In this document: positions 8,255 to 14,827 of the stretch, in pieces
Layout: each line of letters begins with the position of its first letter
Position numbering within the stretch: the first letter of the stretch is position 1
From: JAPOVO01 sp026708165
Lineage (GTDB): Bacteria > Chloroflexota > UBA11872 > VXNJ01
Assembly: GCA_965208775.1 (NCBI GenBank)
Contig: OZ242360.1
Coordinates: 1,364,001 to 1,428,000, forward strand
DNA: 64,000 nt
Direction: 5' to 3'
Notes under the pieces: model-generated
Seen by the model: only the letters and a program-made list of their open reading frames with translations
What the model was told of the DNA's origin: nothing
The model's database searches: none
Made by a program: the position numbers and the translations under genes

Positions 8255-9332
8255 AATCCAAATGGAAAGAGGCCTGTTCCCAACCACTGTCGTCGGCTCC
8301 ATGCCGCGACCTCAATACGTGCGAGACTTGATTGAATCACAGGTCGAAGGGGGCGGCTCATCGTACGACTTTCGGCGGATGATGGACTCCGCCATACCGT
8401 ACGTCGCGCAGATGCAGGAGCTTGCCGGAATCGACATCATTTCCGACGGGGAATGGCGCAGAAAGTCATACATCGGGGTGATAGCCGAAATCTGCAGCGG
8501 GTTCGATCTATCCATCAAGGAAGTCCTCGGACAGCGCCAGACGTGGCACGTTGTCACTTCGAAAATCGAAGTCGCAAACCCCGGCCTTCTAGCGAGGGAG
8601 GCAGGGTTCCTCAAACTGCATACGGGACGCGACGTCAAGGTCGCCATACCATCGCCATATCTGCTAGGTGAACGGATGTGGGACCCCGAACTGTCAAAAG
8701 CCGCGTACCCCAGTCGACGTGACTTCACAGAGGCGCTCGTGCCCGTGCTTCGGCAAGAACTCAAAGCCCTACGCGACGAAGGGGTAGCGATCGCGCAATT
8801 TGACGACCCTCACCTGTGCCTGTTCGTGGACCCGAATGTGCGGGCGGACTACGACGATCCGCAAGCCGAGATGGCGTACTGCGTCGACCTACTGAACCGC
8901 GTCGTCAAGGGAGTAGACGGAGTCCGGTTGGCGGTCCACCTGTGTCGGCGCAATAAGGGTCGCGCAGGATGGGTAGGCGAGGGGGGCTACGAGCCGATCC
9001 TGCAAGCCTTGGCCGGTCTCAAGGTCGACATCCTCATGTTGGAGTTTGCGATGCCGGCGGCGGGCGACTTCGCCGTATTACGCGACCTCCCAGAACGCTT
9101 CGATATCGGTCTGGGATGCGTCGACTGCCGCAGCAGCCACATAGACACGCCAGATGAGATTGCCGCCCGCGTCAGGCGGGCCGCCCAATACGTCGCGCCT
9201 GAGCGTGTACTGTTGCACCCTGACTGCGGTTTCGCGCCAGGAAGCGCTGCCGATATCCCGCTCGACGAGGCGTACTTGAAGCTCAGGAATGAGTCCCTGG
9301 CGGCTGAGTTGCTCAGGGAGGAATTTCGGTAG
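8247..9332 (+). CDS. MetE-like (cobalamin-independent methionine synthase II) methyltransferase
   Basis: A 361-residue protein covering only the catalytic barrel of the MetE superfamily. The start PTTVVGSMPRPQ and the SDGEWRR motif are typical. Zinc ligands are visible as His231 and Cys233 (HLCRR), probably Glu266 (LEFA) and Cys327 (PDCGF). Such single-barrel homologues may transfer methyl groups from corrinoid or other donors, or act on unusual thiols; the donor here is unknown. It starts at TTG inside the end of the nucleotidyltransferase gene, so the two are translationally coupled and may share a pathway. Confidence 0.75.
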   Translation: MPEIQMERGLFPTTVVGSMPRPQYVRDLIESQVEGGGSSYDFRRMMDSAIPYVAQMQELAGIDIISDGEWRRKSYIGVIAEICSGFDLSIKEVLGQRQTWHVVTSKIEVANPGLLAREAGFLKLHTGRDVKVAIPSPYLLGERMWDPELSKAAYPSRRDFTEALVPVLRQELKALRDEGVAIAQFDDPHLCLFVDPNVRADYDDPQAEMAYCVDLLNRVVKGVDGVRLAVHLCRRNKGRAGWVGEGGYEPILQALAGLKVDILMLEFAMPAAGDFAVLRDLPERFDIGLGCVDCRSSHIDTPDEIAARVRRAAQYVAPERVLLHPDCGFAPGSAADIPLDEAYLKLRNESLAAELLREEFR

Positions 9333-9925
9333 CCCTGCACACTGCCGGATAGCGCAGTCGACGTTCGGAAAATCATTTGCAGTTCTGACTGGACCCAAGT
9401 GACAGGAGCGGCAGTGACATCGAAGAGAGACTGCATGAGGGCCCGCACGAGTTGGAGGATCCAAGCCAGTGACCGACATCTCGCACGAACGGATAGGTGC
9501 GATGCAGTTCACCTGGCCTACAAGCCGCGGCGCTTAGTTGGAAACAGCGCCTCCAGTTGGGCTGAGATTGGCGGATCTCAGATAGAAACCTGGCACCTAA
9601 AAGTTCGCAATTCAGTCTTACACGGTCCTCCTAGCGAGACTCGGATCGACTGGTATTGAGTGCTTGTCATCGCCCGCCGCCCGGGCTGAATCCTGGGACA
9701 CTGGACTAAGGGCGGTCCTGGAATCCGAAAACCGTCTACCGCTAGGCGATCGGCTCAGGGCAACAAACGTGAGCCAATAGGCCTGATCACCTGCGAAGGT
9801 AACCCTACGTCTGCATGGTGCTAATCCGGAGGCGATGGCGGTGCTCAAGACGGCTCGTTGCTGAGCTCCTCGAGCAGCGCTCGTGCCGCCTCGAGACTCG
9901 GAGATTCGAGCCCCTCGCCCGCCGC
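9333..9925. other. Intergenic region with no recognisable gene
   Basis: About 590 bases with only short frames lacking family resemblance or ribosome sites. It lies inside the repeat-bounded segment and may be decayed DNA. Confidence 0.5.
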
Positions 9926-10201
9926 TCAGGCCAGTACCGTCTCGAGCGCTCTCCGCATGCGGTGGTTCTGAGAAGCTAGGTCTTCTTCAGGCTCCCCAGT
10001 CAGCGAAAGACCACTCCGGCCCGCCATTCCGGTACCGCGTTTGTCCAGCCAACCCTTGCGTACCAGATGCACTACACACTGATGGATTGACGATCGCGCC
10101 CGGCTCAGCCCACGCACCATCTCCGTAATCGTTGGTGACCGGCCCCTAGGTCTCGTACTACCAACTTTGTTAGTCACAGGAGGGTCTGGCCTTGCCCCCA
10201 T
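9926..10201 (-). pseudogene. LexA-type winged-helix fragment, probably degenerate
   Basis: From the ATG at 10201 the frame gives 91 residues. GRSPTITEMVRGLSRARSSI followed by HQCVVHLVRKGWLDKRG and GRSGLSLTG resembles the second half of a LexA winged helix (compare GYSPSVRELGGVLG in the real lexA). The first helix is replaced by an unrelated Pro/Arg-rich stretch, there is no peptidase domain, and no ribosome site is seen. It could be a small regulator of the inserted segment or a remnant. The ATG lies inside a 23-bp sequence also found at 7111 and 10836. Confidence 0.35.
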
Positions 10202-10209
10202 TTCTGTAC
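10187..10209 (-). repeat. Inverted third copy of the repeat's 23-bp end
   Basis: Read on the minus strand this matches 7111-7133 at 22 of 23 positions and 10836-10858 at 21 of 23. The DNA on either side is not shared. Confidence 0.7.
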
Positions 10210-10611
10210 GAACTGGAACGTTGGTTTCACGGTTCATCGAACAACTGCTGCCGTCCCCAGCGCGAATGGTATCGGGGCCAAGTTGACGGGGTGCCGTGGG
10301 GGGCTCTGCAAACAGAATCGCCGTGGGCGCCAACTCGATGCGAGTTAATGCCGATCTATGTCTGCCCGTGCTCCAGGTTCACTAGCCCGATTGCGACATC
10401 CAAAGTTTGCTCAATGCGGATCGTCCGTCGACCGCGTGGACGACCTAGATTGGGACACCGGAATCTCTTTGGCGGAACTGTTATGTGTACAGCAATCCGC
10501 CCTTGGCCGACAACCCCAATCCACCAAAGGAGACTGAGAAAGTCGAGGAGATATTTCCGAGCCTCTATGGGATCAAGACGCGCCGGAGGTTGTAGCGAAT
10601 ACCCGCACGCG
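10210..10611. other. Intergenic region with no recognisable gene
   Basis: About 400 bases up to the right repeat. A plus-strand frame crosses it (10192-10743) but is rich in Arg, Pro and Cys and resembles no family. I see no convincing gene. Confidence 0.45.
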
Positions 10612-10858
10612 TGCCGTATCGGAGACCCTGAACCTTTGCGCGGCAGCGATGGTGGAGGCGGGCCGGCTGGGCATCTTCACGCCGATGTACTTTATCCACG
10701 CCCGCAAACCAGCAGAGTGAGAACTCAACTCTCTAAAGTCTGACGCAGCGTGCCCCTATGAGTTGATTGAAGCGGGCGTACTCTGCAGTTTTGACGTAGA
10801 CCGCCGAGCTACTAGCAACTCAGACTGCGTGACTGATACAGAAACGGGGGCAAGGCCA
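10612..10858 (+). repeat. 247-bp direct repeat, right copy
   Basis: Gapless match to 6887-7133. The identical 52-base core is at 10781-10832, ending about 80 bases before the peroxiredoxin start codon. Confidence 0.9.
10613..10720 (+). pseudogene. Sterol methyltransferase 3'-end fragment
   Basis: Thirty-five codons plus TGA encode the same residues as SMT 1 from Ala308 to Glu342, ending in FTPMYFIHARKPAE. All eight base differences are silent, so this piece was under protein-level selection until recently. It has no start codon or 5' part, and the DNA before it is unrelated. It is either a displaced gene end or the gene-end copy carried by an integrated element. Confidence 0.85.
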
Positions 10859-10914
10859 ACGCTGGTCGGACTAACATAAGCGGCGGGTAAAAGCCTCGGG
10901 GGCAGGTCAGACTC

Positions 10915-11412
10915 ATGTTAGAGACTGGAAGCGCAGCGCCAGACTTCACCATCACCCTGGTCTCGGGCGAGGAGTTCATCCTTTCCGACCTCCGGGGCTC
11001 CAAGGTTGTCCTCTTTTTCTTCCCGGGAACCTTCACCCCGGGTTGAATGTCCGAGAACTGGGGATTTGGAAAATCCCGGCGGAGGATGGCGGACCATAAT
11101 ACCGTTGTGGTCGGCATCGGTACTGATGAGCCGAGGAAGCTAAGGCGCCTTGCCAGGTTCTTCAGGTACATCAGGATTGACCTGTCTCTGGCCTGTGATT
11201 CTGATAGCCGTGTGGGCAGCCTTTACGACGTCAGGCGTGATACCGGTATGGGAAACTTGCGGGTGACCTACGTCATTGACGAAGAGGGGGTGGTCCAGGG
11301 TTTCCACCACAACGAACTGTCCATTTCCAGCCACTGGCGTTGGGCATTGCAGACGGTGGTCGCCGCCCGTGGGGACGTTGACCCGGCCGCTGCGGATACA
11401 CACGCGGGATAA
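10915..11412 (+). CDS. Peroxiredoxin (AhpC/TSA-BCP type), probable selenoprotein with TGA at residue 44
   Basis: Read through one TGA, the frame from ATG 10915 gives 165 residues. The N-terminus is a classic peroxiredoxin: GSAAPDFTITLVSGEEF, then VVLFFFPGTFTPG, and TGA (11044-11046) exactly where the peroxidatic Cys of PxxxTxxC belongs. Downstream, VVVGIGTDEPRKL, ACDSDSRVGSLYDV and LRVTYVIDEEGVV complete the thioredoxin fold. A 7-bp hairpin with a GGA loop follows the TGA as expected for a bacterial SECIS. The enzyme would reduce peroxides. If selenocysteine is not inserted, the gene would be broken at its active site. selA/B/C/D are not in the window. A membrane-protein gene starts four bases later. 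Confidence 0.8.
11061..11077 (+). promoter_or_regulatory. Bacterial SECIS-like hairpin
   Basis: GGGATTT and AAATCCC form a perfect 7-bp stem around a three-base GGA loop. The first loop G lies 21 bases after the TGA at 11044-11046. Bacterial SECIS elements have a small apical loop starting with G about 16-37 bases after the UGA, within the coding sequence, so position and shape both fit. Confidence 0.7.
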
Positions 11413-11415
11413 GCC

Positions 11416-12108
11416 ATGCGTCTGACGGATAAACGGCTCGGCGGCTGGTCCCTGCTGCTCGGGATGGCGGCGGTGGCGGTGGGCTACGCGCTTTCGCCGG
11501 GCCGGGGCGTGGTGGACACCGTGCCCAGCACCAGCCTCGCCGATCTAACGATGGCGATGGCACGCAACTCGGCGCTGGCGTACACCATGCCCGTGGTGAT
11601 CATCTTCGGAGCCCTGCTCATGCTTAACGGTCTCCTGACCCTGCGGCGACATGCAGGTCCCGTGGCGCGGCTCGGCCTCTTGGGGATGGTCATCGCCCTG
11701 ATATTGCAGATGGTGATGCGGGGTCTCGACTACATGATTATCGGCATGGGAGTGGCGGCGCTGGAGAGCGAAGGGGCGAAGTCGGAGGAATGGCTCCAAT
11801 CGGCGCTGGCGATGCAGCGGATGGTGTGGGGTTTTCACTTCACTTCCGGCGTAGTCGGCTATGCCGGGACCGCGATCATGGCGCTGGGGTTTGCGTTCCG
11901 GCCTGAGCCCCTGCGTCTGCCTCCAGTGCTGAACGGCATCGTTGCGGTGCTGGCCGTGGCGTCCCTGATTGTGTTCATCTCCGCGTGGCATTCGGACACT
12001 CTGGAGCTGGCATTCGCGCCCGTGTTCGCGGCAATGTCCGTGGCCGGACTCGTCTACATGGGTCTGTTGGGGTGGGGGTTGGCGTCATCGAAAGACAGCG
12101 GCCAGTGA
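11416..12108 (+). CDS. Polytopic membrane protein, unknown function
   Basis: A 230-residue protein with about six hydrophobic segments (near residues 12-28, 57-75, 84-103, 137-157, 172-190 and 200-222). I recognise no family motif. It begins four bases after the peroxiredoxin stop and is certainly co-transcribed, suggesting a membrane role linked to peroxide defence or to the adjacent lipid-modification genes. The FAD oxidoreductase follows directly. Confidence 0.7.
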   Translation: MRLTDKRLGGWSLLLGMAAVAVGYALSPGRGVVDTVPSTSLADLTMAMARNSALAYTMPVVIIFGALLMLNGLLTLRRHAGPVARLGLLGMVIALILQMVMRGLDYMIIGMGVAALESEGAKSEEWLQSALAMQRMVWGFHFTSGVVGYAGTAIMALGFAFRPEPLRLPPVLNGIVAVLAVASLIVFISAWHSDTLELAFAPVFAAMSVAGLVYMGLLGWGLASSKDSGQ

Positions 12109-12127
12109 CGGCGGCTGGACGGTAGTC

Positions 12128-13498
12128 ATAGCGACGGGCGCGGCGCGGCGAATTGCCATTATCGGTGGGGGAGTTTCGGGGTTGGGCGCGGCGTGGGCGC
12201 TGAGTCAGCATCCGGACCGCTTCGACTTCCGGCTGTTCGAGGCTCAGGAACAGATCGGCGGGAACGCGATTACGGCCGACATGCCGCAGGACGACGGCGG
12301 CTCAATTCCCTTCGACATCTCCGTAACGGCGTGCATCCCGTCGGTATATCAACACATCCTGCTGCTGATGGAACGGTTCGGCATCGAACTGATCGACACC
12401 AGATTCAGCTACAGCGTGAAGTGCGGCGACCGCGTTTACGCCCACGACTTCGATTCGGACATCAGGGAGCAACTGCAATTCGAGATCGCGAAGTTTCAAC
12501 GAGTCTTGAGGCGTATGCACTGGTTCGGCTGGCTGACGCGTTCGCGGTCGAAGCTGCTGAATGCCCTCAACCCGTTCAACTACATCAGCATGGGGACGGT
12601 CCTGAACCTGGGAGGGTTTTCCGGGGATTTCAGGTACAAGATCCTGAAGCCGATGTTCGTCAATTTTCTATTGGCGACGAACGTGTTCGATATGCCGGCG
12701 GCTCTATTTTCGAGGTATCTCGAATTCTTCGACATCGAGACGGCCACTCCGATGCAGACGTGGGACCAGGGAACACGACGCATCTACGAGAACCTGTCGG
12801 CCAACTTTCGGGACAAGATCTACCTAAACCGACCTGTTCGAAAGGTGTACCGGCTGGGTTCCGGCGTCGTGGTCGAGGACGAGGATGGTGTGAGGGAGAC
12901 TTTCGACGAGGTGATCTTCGCGTGCAACGCGAACCAGACGCTGATGATGCTGGACAGACCGACGGCTCTCGAACTCTTCATTCTCACGTCGATACGTTAC
13001 GAGAGCGAACTCCACAACCACGCGGTCGTGCACTCCGACTCCTCAGTGCTGCCGGACAACGAGGTGAAGCCCCTGACGACGCGGAGCAACCATATCGAAC
13101 AGTACGGCGCGAGACCGGACAACTATGAAATCACGTACATCATGCACAACCAGCAGCCGTGGGCGAACCGGTCGGATAAGCCCTGCCTGGTGACCTTCAA
13201 CCCGATCAGCCCGATCGATGAACGCAAGGTCATCATGAAGCGATGGTTTCAGCACATCGTCCATGACGTGCGCCACATCGCACTGACCATAAACATATTC
13301 CGCTTCATCCAGGGCAAGCGGCGGACGTGGCACTGCGGCGCGCACACGCTGATAAACAGCCAGGAGACCTGCTTCGTGACCGGGCTAGCCGCCGCGAGAC
13401 AGATTGGAGCCGATTACCCGTTCGACGACCCAGCGGCGAAGCGGTGGTTCAACTATTACGGGGGCATCATGTACGGCTCGCGATTCAGGAAGGCGTAG
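12128..13498 (+). CDS. FAD/NAD(P)-binding amine-oxidase-type oxidoreductase
   Basis: The Rossmann motif RIAIIGGGVSGLGAAWAL lies at the N-terminus, followed by FEAQEQIGGNA, FDISVTA and a C-terminal CGAHTLINSQETCFVTGLAAA block closing the FAD site. This resembles the amine oxidase/phytoene desaturase group (COG2907-like), many of which desaturate or saturate lipids. The start is unclear: no in-frame ATG, GTG or TTG exists between 11972 and the Rossmann motif. I use ATA at 12128 (456 residues); ATT at 12152 or a long overlapping form from ATG 11969 are alternatives. It converges on the Rieske oxygenase, and a sterol or isoprenoid substrate is plausible. Confidence 0.7.
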   Translation: MATGAARRIAIIGGGVSGLGAAWALSQHPDRFDFRLFEAQEQIGGNAITADMPQDDGGSIPFDISVTACIPSVYQHILLLMERFGIELIDTRFSYSVKCGDRVYAHDFDSDIREQLQFEIAKFQRVLRRMHWFGWLTRSRSKLLNALNPFNYISMGTVLNLGGFSGDFRYKILKPMFVNFLLATNVFDMPAALFSRYLEFFDIETATPMQTWDQGTRRIYENLSANFRDKIYLNRPVRKVYRLGSGVVVEDEDGVRETFDEVIFACNANQTLMMLDRPTALELFILTSIRYESELHNHAVVHSDSSVLPDNEVKPLTTRSNHIEQYGARPDNYEITYIMHNQQPWANRSDKPCLVTFNPISPIDERKVIMKRWFQHIVHDVRHIALTINIFRFIQGKRRTWHCGAHTLINSQETCFVTGLAAARQIGADYPFDDPAAKRWFNYYGGIMYGSRFRKA

Positions 13499-13536
13499 CG
13501 CCGACTGCCGGGGAGGCTCCTTGCGGACCGCGAGTC

Positions 13537-14589
13537 TCAGGCGCCGGGAGAGCCGTTGTCGCTCGGATCGGGATAGAACTGGGCGCAGTAGTACCTGAAG
13601 GGCATGATCTTGCCATCGGAGCGGCAGAGGCGCGGGCGGGTTATGTATTTCTTGCGGCCCCAAATGATCACGTCCTGAAGAACATCGCGCCGCTGCTGAG
13701 ACGCGATGAACCTGTTCATGATGGGAGCGCGCCATTTGACCGGGAGAAACCCGAGGCCCGCAAGCCACCGCTTCGGCTTGCGTATTTCCCGCACCTGTGA
13801 GACGAGCCACATGTCGATATGCGTGCCGTCGACCGGCGTGGCCAAGACCCACAGGCGCATATCCATGCCGATCGAGCGCTCCCGGATCTCCACGAACGAG
13901 TAACCCAATCCGAAGATGTGGGTGGCGGCGGAGACTTCAAACGTCAGGGACGCCAGTCCAGCGATGGATCGAGTTCGCTTGAAGTTGAACCGGGTCTCGA
14001 GACGGGGGCCGTCCACCGAAAACTCCTGGACGGGTTCCACGTTGTCGTAGCCGTGGACGTAGCGGAGATGGGCGAGATCCACGGAGTTCTCGGTTGTCTC
14101 CTGGGGATGGCCGGCAAAGCGGACGGTATTGATCTCAAAGTCGCTCCAGTCGACCCGGTCAAGCGAATCCGTGGGCAGGCTCCATTGCGGCGCGCGTCCG
14201 CCGATCCCCCACCAAGCGAATATCAGGCCGAGGATTTCCTGGGTTTCGAAGACTCGCAATTTCGCGGTCCTGGGTGGAGGGGCAAAGGGGGTGGCGACGC
14301 ACTGTCCGGTCGTATCGAACTCGTAGCCGTGGAAGGGACAGATCAGGCGGCCGTCGCGGATGCATCCTCCCGAGTCAGGTCCCAAGTCGGAGCCGAGGTG
14401 CGGACAGACGGCTTCGGAGACGCAGATGCGCTCGTTCTCGTCACACCAGGCGACGATGTTCTCGCCCATCCACGTCTTTTGGATGAGCCTGGCCTTGAGC
14501 ACATCCCGGCGAGTCGCGACGAAGTACCAACCCTCGGGAAACGGGGAAGGCGCCGTGAGGTTGACGCGCTGCCTGCGACGTACTGGCAT
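13537..14589 (-). CDS. Rieske non-haem iron oxygenase (DAF-36/KshA/sterol demethylase-like)
   Basis: A 350-residue oxygenase alpha subunit. The [2Fe-2S] ligands are Cys62/His64 (CPH) and Cys84/His87 (CPFH). The mononuclear iron site is Asn168-x2-Asp171-x2-His174-x4-His179 (ENSVDLAHLRYVHGY). Full catalytic architecture is present, with no transmembrane anchor. ENSVDLAHLRYVHG and the HGYEFDTTGQC segment recall the cholesterol 7-desaturase DAF-36/Neverland group and bacterial steroid oxygenases, so I infer a steroid-like substrate. No dedicated reductase is adjacent. It shares a 238-bp divergent promoter region with the GPP34-P450 gene. Confidence 0.8.
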   Translation of the reverse strand: MPVRRRQRVNLTAPSPFPEGWYFVATRRDVLKARLIQKTWMGENIVAWCDENERICVSEAVCPHLGSDLGPDSGGCIRDGRLICPFHGYEFDTTGQCVATPFAPPPRTAKLRVFETQEILGLIFAWWGIGGRAPQWSLPTDSLDRVDWSDFEINTVRFAGHPQETTENSVDLAHLRYVHGYDNVEPVQEFSVDGPRLETRFNFKRTRSIAGLASLTFEVSAATHIFGLGYSFVEIRERSIGMDMRLWVLATPVDGTHIDMWLVSQVREIRKPKRWLAGLGFLPVKWRAPIMNRFIASQQRRDVLQDVIIWGRKKYITRPRLCRSDGKIMPFRYYCAQFYPDPSDNGSPGA

Positions 14590-14827
14590 AGCTCAGCACA
14601 CCTCGCGAAGAATCTCCGGTTGAATGCTTCCTTGCCCGTGAAAGCACCGAACCACGATACCAGAATCAAATGTCCGTCGAAGTCCGGCCCGCGCTCGAAT
14701 ATGACCACGGCCGGTTCCGGTCGGTTTTTCTTTTCCTCACCCTTCACACGGTGGGATAAGCTAAAAATACGGGGCGCGCGCACAAAGGCACCCACGCTAT
14801 CAACACCGCACACGCGGGGTAAGACCG

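Noticed and set aside
10192..10743. 183-codon plus-strand frame across the right repeat
   Set aside because: Its composition (Arg, Pro, Cys rich) resembles no protein, and it overlaps the SMT fragment in another frame and the winged-helix fragment on the other strand.
10612..10858. Insertion sequence carrying its own transposase
   Set aside because: No transposase or integrase frame could be found between or beside the repeats, so only a passive or decayed element can be claimed.
11044..11046. TGA as evidence that the peroxiredoxin is a pseudogene
   Set aside because: It coincides with the active-site Cys position, the frame is otherwise intact, and a SECIS-like hairpin follows. Selenocysteine explains it better.
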